Positions 33,608-44,855 are shown, counted from the stretch's first letter. The stretch: DNA of 64,000 bases from Catonia carolina (GCA_035578175.1 JAQMRL010000011.1:1561501-1625500), one strand, 5' to 3'. Numbers and translations are program-made. Notes: generated by a model not told the origin, from the letters alone.

Positions 33608-34305
33608 CTTATGCGACTTATGCTGATGATACAGTCATCCTTTTTTCTAATGTAAAGCCAGAAGCAGCAAGTAATAATTTACAAAGTCACATTAACTTTT
33701 TAAATTATTGGTTAAAAATCTGGAGGATCCAATTCAACGCTTCAAAATCAGTGCATGTCACCTTTTCTCTCCGGAAAGGCGAATGTCCTCAACTATTTCT
33801 CGACAATAAACCGATACCACAACGACAAAAAGTTAAATACCTTGGACTTCACCTTGACAAGAGACTCACCTGGGCGACTCATATAAAAACCAAAAGACTG
33901 ACTTTGAACTCCAAATTGAAAGAACTATTTCGACTACTTGGACGCCGCTCTTCACTGACTCTAAAATCTAAACTATTACTATACAAAGTTTATCTCAAAC
34001 CAATATGGACCTATGGACTACAAATTTATGGCACAGCTAAACCGAGCAATCTACAAAAATTACAAGCCTTTCAGTCAAAATGCCTACGTTTAATCACCTG
34101 CGCACCTTTTTATGTCAACAACAAAATTCTACATGACGACCTTAATATTCCGTTCATAAGTGAAGTAGTTAAGTCCAGCTACAGTGTTTTTCACAGAAAA
34201 TTGCATGATCACCCCAACGAATTAATCACCAAACTATCGGATGCATCACTACCAGGAAATCCGCAGCGCAGGCTGAAACGTCAATGGGCCAGAGATCTTC
34301 TATAA
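33608..34305 (+). pseudogene. Reverse transcriptase palm/thumb remnant (Jockey-like)
   Basis: Reading open from the insertion point (ATG-like upstream codons belong to the target), the frame gives about 230 residues to a TAA at 34303-34305. YADDTVILFS carries the catalytic aspartates. It is followed by HVTFSLRKGECPQLFLDN, VKYLGLHLDKRLTWATHI, LKPIWTYGLQIYGTA, KCLRLITCAPFYVNN and LKRQWARDLL. This is the standard Jockey-type order from motif C to the C terminus. The endonuclease and finger domains are absent, so the copy cannot transpose on its own. No stop interrupts the remaining frame. Confidence 0.88.
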
Positions 34306-34530
34306 AGTGATTTATTTTATTTTTCTTTCTTCTTTTTTTTCTTATGTTGTTATTTATCATTCATGTATCATGAACTTTATTTCATAGAACATATACCAAT
34401 GGGTATCACTGTTCTTTTTCATTTATTTATTTATTTTTATTTTTTTTTCCTTGTCACTGTCATCTAATTTGCTCGTTGTATCTTCGTATATAGTTGCAAA
34501 TAAAGTTATTAAAGTTAAAAAAAAAAAAAA
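33608..34530 (+). mobile_element. 5'-truncated Jockey-like LINE with open reading frame
   Basis: The element begins inside the reverse transcriptase just before YADD and ends in a 14-A tail, flanked by AAAAAGTTTGA. The 3' UTR has long T-rich runs, the ATACC-AATG-GGTAT stem-loop (34393-34406) and AATAAA near 34499. It is nearly identical to 23168-23718 over the shared part, so the family moved recently. It lies in the last unit of the tandem array. Confidence 0.9.
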
Positions 34531-34539
34531 GTTTGAAAT

Positions 34540-34833
34540 ATTCGTACGCATCCCCTGAGCTTTCGGCAAGATGTACCTTAAATTTGGCATTTTTCCCGGG
34601 GGTTTCAGCCGACGCCCGACAAAAAAGGTCCTCAGAGATTTTGCTTCTAGAGACCTCCAAATAGGCGAGAATTTCCATCAGTGAGTCATTAGTGGCTGGG
34701 GCTTTATATATTATAGATGTAAGCCTCCAAAATTCTCTACGTTTCTTATTTCTTGCATAGTCTGTAAAATTTCTTTTAAAAATTATTTCTGACCTAAATT
34801 TTGGCATGATTAGGTAATTATTAATTCCTATTA
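34540..34833 (-). other. Coding-like minus-strand fragment, unidentified
   Basis: A minus-strand frame is open across about 95 codons and reads PKFRSEIIFKRNFTDYARNK, RREFWRLTSIIYKAPAT and LEVSRSKISEDLFCRASAE. Residue use looks like a real protein, without low complexity, but no family was recognised. The frame continues into SINE-A and LINE sequence at either end, so only the middle is meaningful. It may be a remnant of a transposon gene or a host exon. Confidence 0.35.
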
Positions 34834-35120
34834 TTCTGTTAGTTCCAGGGCTACAATAAATAGTTATGTTTCTTATCACATCGTCACCCAATTATACGTC
34901 TGAAACAGTTAAAAACAGAAGAGGTAGAGGTGTAAAAGGCACCAGTTAGATTTATCTCCTCTGAGAGTAATGAATTTCTTTATACAGTTAGACCCTGTGG
35001 TGAATGAAGTGAAGGTGTCATTTGCAGGGTGGAAAGTAGGTGCTTTTCAGAGTATGCTGATAAGCATACTTTCAACTCAGCGAGGTAAACCACCTCATTC
35101 CTCGTTTTACTTAGTAAAGC
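34834..35120 (+). repeat. SINE-A copy 7, truncated at both ends
   Basis: Starts at CTGTTAGTTCCAGGGCTAC and ends at TTTTACTTAGTAAAGC, just before the usual 3' hairpin. It has short internal deletions (the GGCCCGGC word is lost). It is one of the few copies lacking the 3' end, probably by later deletion. Confidence 0.8.
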
Positions 35121-36425
35121 GAAAGAATTATGAAGCTAATTGAATACTTTGTAACAGTTTACGTTTTGTGAGAAGGTCTGAAGCGTTTTCTGCAGACATT
35201 GTATAATTGGTTGTTAGTAGGATTTAGCTGAATTTAGTGCGAAATAATCTTTTTACTAAAAGTTAATTTAATGTAATTAATTTACTATAATTAGTTCATT
35301 TATTATAAATATCAGATTAATTGTAGTAATATTATAGTTTATTAACTGATTTAAGTAAGACTAATAGTAGTAATTTGTAGCGTTTAATAAATATTTTTTT
35401 TGTAATTCGAACGATAGTTTGTTAATTATTTATTTTACAAAGAACCCAGAACGGACTTTAGCAATAAGTGTTACAATATTATGTTGTAATTTGTATATGT
35501 TGTTATTATGTTGTATAATGTTTTAATTTTTTATTAGATATAAAATGTTAGTATAAAAATATGAAGTTTCGAAGGTAATTTTCAAAACAGGATAGCCTAA
35601 GGCGATACCTAATTTAAATTTTACTTAGTTTAGTAATAGCTACATAATGTTTCATAACAGTCATATAATGTTAGTTTTTAATAATGAATATCCTAATAAT
35701 TGTGATGTATTTATTTTAGTTTGAAATATAGTTGAATTTGTACTTTAATTATTTTAAGATTTTCTGTATAACATTTTACATTTTGTAATGGAAATAAATT
35801 ATAATTAAACATTCTCCATATTGTCAGTATCCCCATGCAGTGTCTATATCCGTCTATATATTGAGATTTATGTAAATTTAAAATCTTCTTTTGAATTACC
35901 TAAATAGAGTGAGACGATTAGGTTATTCGTTAATTAAGACAACAGTAAATATAATGCGAACCAGAGATATATACATAATCATTAAAAAAACTATGTACAT
36001 TATCAACGACTGTTATGTAAATCATAGATGGTAAAAATATTACTATTACATGTAATTTTTTAACGCCTTGTTGGTTAATGTCCCTGATGTGCTGGATGAG
36101 ATGTTAAAGGGGATGTTAGTAAGAAAGAGACTAGGAAGAGAAGCCTCATAGTTGAGCCACAACCAACCCTCCAATCAGATATTAAATCTGGCATGAATGA
36201 CTAATATTTGTAACCAACCATGATACAGTAGTTGAAATATTACAAATTATTCAGTAGGCTGAAGATTTCACGGTAGAAAGACACTAAGAACCATAAATTG
36301 TTTAGTTTCCTTCGCTGTTACGGAAACAAAATTCGGGTCTTAGCTGTTTAGTTTCTACAACCTAAAGAATTCATGTGATTTATAACTTTATTCCTCACCA
36401 AACAGACTACAAAACACAGATAATC
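35121..36425. other. AT-rich DNA, nothing recognised
   Basis: No gene or repeat boundary is supported in these 1.3 kb. Confidence 0.4.
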
Positions 36426-36426
36426 T

Positions 36427-36637
36427 GAAATTTTCCGAGGGAAGATGATTAAATTTAGGCAATATATTTTCTCAACGTTTTATTTTATATGATATTTGTA
36501 TCTGTAGGCTTGCTATAATTTTTTTACTGACCAACAGGGGTTCCTTACTGGTTGAATGGGTAAAGGGAGAACATTACTGTGTCTATTACACTTCTAATAT
36601 GGTCTCATGTTTATTAGATATAAATAAACAAATGTTG
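36427..36637 (+). repeat. Dispersed repeat D2, copy 1
   Basis: Matches 47907-48121 in order: TTAAATTTAGGCAATA, TTTTCTCAACGTTTTAT, TTTTTTACTGACCAACAGG and AATAAACAAATGTTG. It directly precedes a LINE 3' fragment. Confidence 0.7.
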
Positions 36638-36815
36638 GGTAATGGAAGGTAATATTGAGGGAGTGAATTGTAGGGAGAGCAAAGATTAGAATATATAAAG
36701 CAAATTACAAAAGATGTAGGTGTTACAGGTATGTAGATATGAAACGACTTACGCAAGGTAGAACAGCTTGGAGAACTGCATCAAACCAGTCGAGAGACTG
36801 ATGACAAAGAAAGAA
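36638..36815 (+). pseudogene. LINE C-terminal fragment (same family as 60745-61190)
   Basis: Two frames give MEGNIEGVNCRES and then RYVDMKRLTQGRTAWRTASN followed by QSRD and a stop at about 36801. The minus-strand relic at 60767-60970 reads MEGSVKGVNCKES and RYVDMKQLTQGGTAWRTESN. A single-base shift separates the two parts. Only the extreme 3' end is present. Confidence 0.7.
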
Positions 36816-37917
36816 ACCCTTCAGCTCTTAAAGTTCCTGTACTTGGTTCGATCTAATATGTTTTCTTCAGTTTTATGTTACTTTCAGTTACTTATTTTAA
36901 CCACTTATTCGAAACCTTAGGTTCTATTCTTTATTATCCTAAAAATTTATTTTTTCAATCGATTGTTATCCATTCTATACAGGCGCACGAAGATTTTCAA
37001 TTTGTATTTTTTTTTATTGAATTCTTCTCTTCACTGTAAACTGTATTGTGTGAACTTAACTTACACTCAGTGCAGTTTACATGTTGGAATCATTCAACCG
37101 AAACGGCCTGCTATTCCGATTCAATACTCGGCATTCATAGTATTAGACTTCTAAATCCCATAAAATTGTTATTTTCTGGTGATATTTAATAAGTAATTTG
37201 CAGAAATGAAGGAAAAATTAAGTTTTTTGTAATATGTTAAAACTTTTGTAGTTAATAAATTCTAAAAAAACCACAAAACCCTCAACAACAGCATAAAACG
37301 ATGTTTTATGATATAATTGAATTCTTCTTTGACCAATTTCTCATACCAAACAGATTGAAGAGTTGACATTGATTCAGTAAGGAATATTGTCGTTTCCATG
37401 GTTATAGAAAATAGAGTTCATTAACAAGAAATAAATAGGTTCTATACTTCCAAGTCAAATGAAAGGTTCAACTAAACTTATTAATTTTAAATTTGCCAAC
37501 CCATTCCCCTTATCTCCGTGATACAGTAAGCTTCCTACCGTAGAAAAATCTTCGTTTTCAACGAAATAAATTTAAGTGAGTCATCAAATTTTAAGTTAAT
37601 CATTTTGTTTTGATATATTTACGTAAAGTTTTTCATAAGTTAAATTTAGTTTGGAAGAACATCAGCATTGTTTGTTCGTTTATATCATCTTGGAAGAAAA
37701 AACAAAATTCCACTGTTTATTTCTTTGCTCGTGATACTGAACGTATGATTATATTACCCAAGCTCGTTTTTGTAGTTCCATAATCTATAATTTTTATATT
37801 TTAGGAATCAATTTTACTTCTGATATTGTTTCAGATATCTAGTTTAACAAAGAAGCGCTAAGTTCATCTAAACTTGGACACGGGAAATTATAGTGGTTAA
37901 AACTAAAAGTTTAAGTA
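36816..37917. other. AT-rich DNA, nothing recognised
   Basis: No supported feature up to the Tigger-like left end. Confidence 0.4.
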
Positions 37918-38189
37918 CAGTAGAGTCTCGATTATCCGACACAAACGGGATATTTTTAAAGGTGAAAAACCAGGGCGGGTCCGGGAAATATTTGAGTAAG
38001 CAAAATGGTGGATAATCCAACAGCGCAAGATAATTTAAATAAATATTATACTTGTTGGGATTTAAAAATTAACTTGAAACAAAATAAGTTTTACAAAAAT
38101 TATAAATAACTTTTTATTGTAAATAAGACTTACAAATCCTACACGTAAAAGACGTCGCGAAAGAACTATACAAGACTATGTACGACAAA

Positions 38190-38306
38190 TTTTAATTACA
38201 TGACAACTCTCTCATACAAAACATGTACACTATGGTGATACCGGTTACTCAGCACAGACGTTTAAAACGCCTCTGGCCAAGGGATCTTCTTGGCCCATTG
38301 TAGGAC
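38190..38306 (+). pseudogene. Jockey-like reverse transcriptase C-terminal scrap
   Basis: The frame ending at a TAG near 38302 reads HDNSLIQNMYTMV and QHRRLKRLWPRDLL. This fits the HDHPNELI...QRRLKRQWARDLL C terminus of the copy at 33608-34305. The match is short. Confidence 0.5.
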
Positions 38307-38579
38307 TGTAGTGATGACTGCAAGCTCAGGCAAGTAATTCAAGTTTTGAAAACTTAGTGTCATATTTAGAAATTGTTATAATATTATAATTACAAATACT
38401 GAATTTTCAATAAGTCAAAAAAATTGTAAATATGTAGACTTACTGTAGGTGAAAATGAGTTGAAGTAGGTCTGTACCTAAAATACTATCAACGATTTTTT
38501 TTAAAAATTGGATGTAGTAAGTAAAATACAAAAAACATTTGGCACATTTATCATAATCGTTCATAAAATGTTCGGCAGT

Positions 38580-38589
38580 ATGGCTACTT
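38580..38589. repeat. Left target-site duplication of SINE-A copy 8
   Basis: ATGGCTACTT, identical to 39466-39475. Confidence 0.85.
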
Positions 38590-39465
38590 GTTGTTGTTTA
38601 GGTCAACAGCCGAAAGACTGGTTTGAACCTCTAGAGGTTTTACTAAGTAAAACGAGGAGTGAGGTGGTTTACCATTGCCTTCCTCACTGAGTGGAAAAGT
38701 ACGCTTATCAGCATGCCGGGCCCTCTGAAAAGCACATATCTTCCACTCTGTAAATGACAACTTCACTTCATTCACCACAGGGTCTGGCTGTACAATGAAA
38801 TTCATTACTTTCAGAGAAGATAACTCTGATTAGTGTCTTTTACATCTCTACCTCTTCTGTTCTTAAATGATTCAGTCATTTAATTGACTGACCATTGAAG
38901 AGATCTAAAATATTCCCCATGATAAAATTCAGTAAATTTGTTGAATAATAAATAAATTCCACCACGAGGGCATGCCAAACTTGCAACAGTCAAACAACAA
39001 CAGTCTGTTTACACAAACAGAAATCAACTAAATCTTAATCAAGTCATGAATCATTCAACGCACCATCAATCAATTATTGAATCTGAAACAACCCTTTTAA
39101 AATTCACACTTAAAACAAGAATAAAAACAATTTAGTTTAGTATATCAATTTTAAAAAAAAACATCTTTAATGAACGAATGAGGGACCCGCCTACTCGCTT
39201 CGCCATTTTGTCCCTCACTGAAAATAATTTTGTACAAAATTTATCTTATTCTTCTCTAGTCACCTAGCAACTGAAATAAATAACTTTTTATTAAAATAAT
39301 TTTGTCAATATGAAATAATTTTAAATAATTCTTAAATAATAATCAGCTGGAGATGTTTATCATTTTAATAAACTCAAAAAATAAACAATTCCAGGTGTTC
39401 AGTAAATTTGGTACTAACAGATTGAGTGTAAATAATTTGACACTCCACCTGTCTGCTATGGGCAA
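38590..39465 (-). mobile_element. SINE-A copy 8, interrupted by a later insertion
   Basis: The 3' part (38590-38894) and the 5' part (about 39410-39465) belong to one element, because a single pair of 10-bp duplications (ATGGCTACTT) encloses both. About 40 bp of SINE sequence (the GTGATAAGAAACAGAAC region) is missing at the break. The internal frame is open for 73 codons on the minus strand (38584-38805). Confidence 0.88.
38895..39409. mobile_element. Unidentified insert inside SINE-A copy 8
   Basis: About 515 bp replaces the middle of the SINE. TTCAGTAAATTTG occurs near both ends (about 38930 and 39402), perhaps as a duplication with deletion. No inverted repeats or coding motif were seen. 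GAGGGACCCGCCTACTCGCT at 39179 is the only G+C-rich part. Confidence 0.5.
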
Positions 39466-39778
39466 ATGGCTACTTACGAAAAGATTTACTATTTTTGGGA
39501 AAAACCTCTGTTACAGACGATTGCTTACGTTTACGTTTAAGACACTACCCTTTTGTTGGTGGCAGTATCAAGCCAGTGCCGCATCACCATTATGTCAGAT
39601 GGGGTTGTTTCTTGTTTTTTCTTTCAAATTAGACTAAATAGTAAGCCCTTGCTTATCAATTCATGTTCGTCACTGTCAATCAGTTACGTCGAATAATCCG
39701 AATGTCGAATGAGCAAAAAGGTTGAATAACCGGGATCTTACTGAAATTTTAGGTTTTGAAATTTGTCACTTTTGGCAG

Positions 39779-39850
39779 GATGTTTCAGGGCTGGCAGTTT
39801 CTCACCGCTCATTTTCATCTATCACTGTTCATCATCTACATTAGCAATGT
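39779..39850 (+). repeat. SINE fragment (family F3 body)
   Basis: TTTTCATCTATCACTGTTCA matches the body at 1475-1500. The head is largely lost. Confidence 0.4.
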
Positions 39851-40506
39851 ACATACCAATCGAGCAATGAGCAATTAAATAAAATTTAATTTGTAAATTA
39901 GAGGAAGGAAATTAGGTATATATTTAAATGTTCTTTTATAATATGGGAGAATAAATATGTACACCATATATGGAAATTAGTTTAGTAGAACACAAAGTAA
40001 TTTTGATTATGTTGAAGTAATAGTAATTTAATGATCTACGTGAAATAATGAATCTCAATAGATTATTTTGTTAATAGCTAAAAATTACCAATTTTTTTAG
40101 CCTAATACTTGTATTATTTATAAACGATGAAGCAATTTTATGGTAACGAGATGTACTGTAATTTGAATGATAATAAGGGGGTCGATTACTGAAACATGGT
40201 TGGAGATGATTATCTACTCGATTCAGAAGTACCGTATATGTAATATCAAAATAATGAGTTTTAATTGGAACATTTATGTGCTGGTAGCTAAGCTAACGTA
40301 CATACTATATCCGATTACGTTATATGTAGCTAACATTTAAAGATAATCACATGATCAATCAGCGCTTACCATATTAGATTCTGCACATGCATCAATCTAA
40401 CCAACCGACTCGAATATTCCTTTCTCTCTTACACTGACATGGTGTACCGGGTGGTAAAAAAGTACTTTGAATATACAGTTAAAACGGATTTCATCAACAG
40501 AAATTT
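39851..40506. other. AT-rich DNA, nothing recognised
   Basis: No feature could be supported here. Confidence 0.4.
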
Positions 40507-41773
40507 GTTGTTGTTATAGTGGTGATTAGCCGAAAGGCTGGTTTAAACCTCTAGAGGGTTTACTTAGTAAAACGAGGAGTGAGGTGGTTTACCAATTAAA
40601 GAGCTCCTTTAAAAACGCCACTAAGTCCAAAAATGTTATTTCTCAGGAAATCAATTTTTTTTTAAATTAGGCTCAGCCAGTTTAATTTGTTAATGATTAC
40701 TGTGTATTTTTACTATTTGTACATTAATAAATAATTGTATTTGTCGATTTGGCCTTTTTTCAATATATATTCACAAATAATCGCACGTTTTTCCAAAAAT
40801 ACACTAAGTCAGTTCAGTTTTGGAAAACACATGTGGACTTTGGAAAACATACCTAACAGAGTATGTATAATGTAACAAAATGTACAGTAAGTTATTCCAT
40901 AAGTATAAGGAATAATTTTGAAACAACTTCCAAATAAAACGCTTAGTATCCTTAACTTAAGTATCTTTAACGCTTATTAAAATTAACAGATAGCCTACAT
41001 CTACTTTTTGAAAAACTTATCCTATGCAAAAAATGTCTTTTGAACTTAAAATCTTACACGAGCCTAAAAAATAATTGTTTCTGTCTATATCAAGTTATTT
41101 ACTTTTTTTTTAACAACACTTAAAATACACTAAACCACGTCTTAACTCGTAATACAACAATAACCTGTTGACACTCATCACGAGAATAATGTAGCGGGCT
41201 CGCCTTGTGCGCACACACAGAGAACAGTGGAGTTTGGAAAATAACAAAATGGACTTAGTAGCTTTTGGAAAAAATCCGATATTCATAAATATTATTTTGT
41301 AGCGATTAGTGGGTTTAGGAAAACCTATTGTACCAATCAATGGCTCTGTGCCTTGTGAATAATATGTATGTAAAAAGTCAATATCTTAAAAAATGTGACT
41401 TAGTGGGTTTTGGAAATAACCTCTTCAATTGTCTACCTCATTCAGTGCAGAAGTATGATTGACAGCGTGCCAGGCCCTCCAAAAAGCATCTACTTTCTTT
41501 CCATCCTGTAAATGACACCTTCATTTCATTCACAATCATTTCATTCAGGATCTGGGTGTATAATGAAATTCATCACTCTCTGGCTGTATAATGAAATTCA
41601 TCACTCACAGAGGAGGTAACTTAGAGTAAAGTGTTTTACATTTCTATCTCTTCTGTTTTTAAATGATTTAGTCATATAATTGGCTGATCATGTAATAAGA
41701 AATATAACTATTTTTTCGAGCCCTGGAACTATTAGATCGAGTGCAAATTACACTCTACCTGCCTGTTATGAGC
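40507..41773 (-). repeat. SINE-A copy 9, split by a TIR element
   Basis: The SINE 3' part is 40507-40597 and the 5' part is 41426-41773. The two join in register once the 828-bp insert and one CAATT are removed. The 5' part carries a small tandem duplication (GTATAATGAAATTCATCACT occurs twice, near 41557 and 41588). Confidence 0.85.
40598..41425. mobile_element. Non-autonomous TIR element M4 inside SINE-A copy 9
   Basis: CAATT flanks it on both sides (40593-40597 and 41426-41430). Its ends are inverted repeats agreeing at about 22 of 29 positions. They share AAGAG at the tip and CCACTAAGTC about 20 bp inside. Internally a GTGG-x-TTTGGAAAA word recurs at about 40833, 41228, 41252, 41309 and 41405 with small changes, often beside GACTTAGT. 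No transposase is visible. The 5-bp duplication and end sequence fit no family I can name. Confidence 0.8.
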
Positions 41774-41854
41774 ATAAAAAATATAACATATTAAAAATCA
41801 CCAATACTATACCTAACTAGTGTAATCATAATGTAGTAGCCTAGTTAATGGCAA

Positions 41855-41946
41855 AGAAATTGATGCAACTGAATCGTTTGAGAGTGTTGAATTACTCTAA
41901 CTGTTAAACGAAAGGTACTGGGTTTGATTTCTAGCCAAGAAAATAT
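41855..41946 (+). repeat. tRNA-like relic
   Basis: AAAGGTACTGGGTTTGATTT occupies a box B-like position, preceded by GAGAGTGTTGAATTACTC. It is weak. Confidence 0.3.
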
Positions 41947-42318
41947 TGTTGTTAAGGTCTTCAGCTGAAAAGCTGGTTTGAATCTCTAGAGGCTTTACTA
42001 AATAAAACAAGGAGTGAGGTGGTTTACAATTGCCTTCTTCCCTGAGTGGAAAAGTATGCTAATCAGCATGCCAGGCTCTCTGAAAAGCATATACTTTTCA
42101 CCCTGCAAATGACACCCTCATTTCATTCATCACAGGAACTGGTTGTATAATGAAATTCATTACTCTCAGAAGAGATACCTCTGACTAAAAGTCTATTACA
42201 CCTCTACCTTTTCTGTTCTTAAATCCTTTAATCATATGGCTGACTATGTGATAAGAAACAGAATTATTTTTGTAGGCCTAAAAATAGCGAATGGAGTGCC
42301 CACCTGCCTGTTATGGGC
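41947..42318 (-). repeat. SINE-A copy 10, full length
   Basis: An older copy in the same orientation as copy 9, 170 bp away. Its 3' hairpin reads CAGCTGAAAAGCTG at 41962-41975. Both partners of one stem pair are changed relative to the usual CAGCCGAAAGGCTG, so pairing is preserved. Confidence 0.87.
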
Positions 42319-43319
42319 AAACACTAATCTGTAGACAGTATAAAAAACAAAACATAAAGAACACCATTTCACGCTTTTTTTTATTGCGGTATTCATTGAA
42401 AGTTACATTCAATTCTGAAATTCCTTCGTTTTCATACGGTAATTGTAGTAATAAAATTTAATTTGATCAACTACTATTTGGTTTTAATTTGCATAATTTA
42501 CATGATTTTTTGAGAATTAAATTTTCTATAAGCTTTGTTTTACAATTATGTTTTCTATTTCTTATTTAATAAAGTTATTATTCGTCAAACGTGAAAAAGT
42601 TGTTTTCGACCCCTCTATTTTTGTTTCACGTGGTATATCTTCAAAACTAAGAGAGATATAATTGTGAAATTGAAATCACCTTTAAGTTTACATTCTCAGA
42701 ATTTGAGGAAGTCTTCATTTTACCAGGGTACTAAATTTTGGGCAAAATCTTTCGCTAGCCGTAAATCACTAACAAAGCATTTCCGAACCTACGTTCATAT
42801 GAACTTTTTTAATTATTTTTACTGAAACAATGAGCTCAGAAGAAAGCGCCTGTAACACTATGTAAACAACCCATATAAGTAAATGCTAGGTAAATATATG
42901 TTTCTTTAAACTTTTTGTTTATCTATTAATGGTTGTACATTAATTAACTTTTGAACCACCTTGTACTCTCATCTATCTTCCGCTTTCCGTATGTATTCTG
43001 TATGATGTAGATTGTAGATAACAATATTAAAGATGCATTTGCAGCACACATTACCTCGTTTTACACCGGATTGAGCAGTTATTTACCATTAAGCCTTTAA
43101 CGTTCCTTCTATTGAGTTACATGATGTTCCTAACGCTCCATTAAACCCTGCTTTGCTTCGCTGATTTTTCCCTATATATGTGTGTGCATATTTCTGTCTC
43201 CCTCTTATTCTTTCCTTTTTTTTGGTTCCCTATGAGATACATGCCCATTTTTCTTGTATTCATGTATTGCATATTTTTAACATATCTTCTGTTGGAAAAT
43301 ACAAAATTTCTGTTGATTT
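42319..43319. other. AT-rich DNA, nothing recognised
   Basis: No supported feature. Confidence 0.4.
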
Positions 43320-43610
43320 TCATGTATTTTTACTTTCTCTTGCCCTATATGAATATACTACAGGGAAAGAAAGTTTTGTATTCATGTGGATTTTTTTAAA
43401 TAGAGTTTTCACTTGATATACTGATTTTTAGACCCCCTGAATCCAAAACCATGTTTTTAGCGATTGGTAGGCCTATGTGTGCGTTTCTCTGTGTAAAAAA
43501 ATCTTTATAAAGGAATAGCGTACGAAGTTGAAACGTAATAATATTTTCTTTAGAGCTACAGTTCTGAAAATTGTCTGATACATCATGGACGTAATATCGA
43601 AAAAAATAAT
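43320..43610 (+). repeat. Dispersed repeat R, partial copy
   Basis: TTTTTACTTTCTCTTGCCCT, TTTAGACCCCCTGAATCC, TTTTTAGCGATTGG and GCGTACGAAGTTGAAACGTA match the first 290 bp or so of the arm at 25783-26520. Confidence 0.75.
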
Positions 43611-44036
43611 TTTAATTACCTCCACTTACTCCTACGGAGGAGAAAGGTACAACTACCTTACAGCAATTAATATTTATATACCCAGTGATGTTTTCAAACC
43701 CAACGTAATGTAATCTCTTCGAGACTACTTATGTCTATATTTGAAAACTAGCAATGTCGTACGTATTGCCAACAGTAAGCAATTGCAAATACTTTATTTT
43801 TCCGGTTTCATTTCACATTTTACTTTTTCTAGTTAACGGTCTAAAAATAATAATGACATTTTACAGAAACAACTATTTGGAAAGGTACGAAAATAATATT
43901 TCTTATTTTAGGGTAGCTCTTTTTTTCTATTCCTAGGAAAGTAAAAATTTAGGTGTTAATTTTTCCTTAGTTTATTACTTACAGAATACCTATACCAAGT
44001 TTTGGAATAGTAACTTTTCGGGAACATGTAGAAATG
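43611..44036. other. AT-rich DNA, nothing recognised
   Basis: No supported feature. Confidence 0.4.
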
Positions 44037-44292
44037 AACAAACCAATTAAGAAATGAGGACAGAAGAACGAAACTAGATGTTTACGACCTGAATGGGAAG
44101 ATTGCAGAATATCGAAGTTAATGGAGGGAGCACTTTGAGAGAACACCTGAGGGAAGGATCCCCCTCAGTGTTTTGTAATGCAGACCAGTGGGTAGGAGAG
44201 ATGTTGGGAGGCCACGGAAAATAATTCAATAGTTAAACGCTGTTGTGAGTCGGAACAGGCGGAAGCCTAATCCTTGATTACGAGAAGAGAAG
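44037..44292 (+). pseudogene. 3' fragment of the 6796-10292 LINE family
   Basis: CAGTGGGTAGGAGAGATGTT, GGGAGGCCACGGAAAATAAT, GTGAGTCGGAACAGGC and GGAAGCCTAATCC match, in order, the last 350 bp of the full-length LINE. A (GAA)n-like run ends it. It is diverged and 5'-truncated. Confidence 0.8.
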
Positions 44293-44473
44293 AGGAGGAG
44301 TATTGATTCTTGGTTATCATGTATTTTTATTCCTTAGGTGGATGTGTCAATATGCAAAATGTTATAGTTTTTTCAACTTTGTGAACTCGAGGAAAAATTA
44401 CTGAGTTTAAGCTTTCCAGTTGATCTGTATCTAGTAGATCAATATGAATTAAATATTTGTTAAAACATATACT

Positions 44474-44844
44474 GTTGTTGTTTAGGTCAACAGCCAAAAG
44501 GCTGGTTTGAACCTCTAGAGGTTTTACTAAGTAAAATGAGGAGTGAGGTGGTTTACCATTGCCTTCCTCACTGAGTGGAAAAGTACGCTTATCAGCATGC
44601 CGGGCCCTCTGAAAAGCACATATTTTCCACTCTGTAAATGACACCTTCACTTCATTCACCACAGGGTCTGGCTGTACAATGAAATTCATTACTTTCAGAG
44701 AAGATAACTCTGATTAGTGTCTTTTACACCTCTACCTCTTCTGTTCTTAAATGATCCAGTCATTTAATTGACTGACCATGTGATAAGAAACAGAACTATT
44801 TATTTTAGCCCTGCAACAAACAGATTGAGTGTAAATAATTTGAC
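44474..44844 (-). mobile_element. SINE-A copy 11, slightly 5'-truncated with target duplications
   Basis: It lies between perfect 11-bp duplications AAACATATACT (44463-44473 and 44845-44855). The copy lacks only the first 22 bp or so of the SINE (no CTCCACCTGTCTGTTATGGGC), with the duplication joined directly to TTTGAC. This 5' truncation with intact duplication fixes the direction of retroposition. The sense frame is open. Confidence 0.92.
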
Positions 44845-44855
44845 AAACATATACT

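Larger units (their letters stand above)
37918..39743. mobile_element. Tigger/pogo-like DNA element, filled with nested insertions
   Basis: The left end CAGTAGAGTCTCGATTATCC and the right end (GTTGAATAACCGGGATCTTA then CTG) are inverted repeats agreeing at 16 of 23 positions. TA precedes the left end, and the right-side TA is mutated. The CAGT...ATCCG terminus is characteristic of Tigger elements. Without the SINE-A block and its duplication, the element would be about 930 bp, with no transposase visible. Nested inside are a LINE scrap (38190-38306) and SINE-A copy 8. Confidence 0.75.

Noticed and set aside
43178..43416. Overlapping 73-78 codon frames on both strands
   Set aside because: They are pyrimidine-rich sequence with no conserved motif, and part is repeat R.
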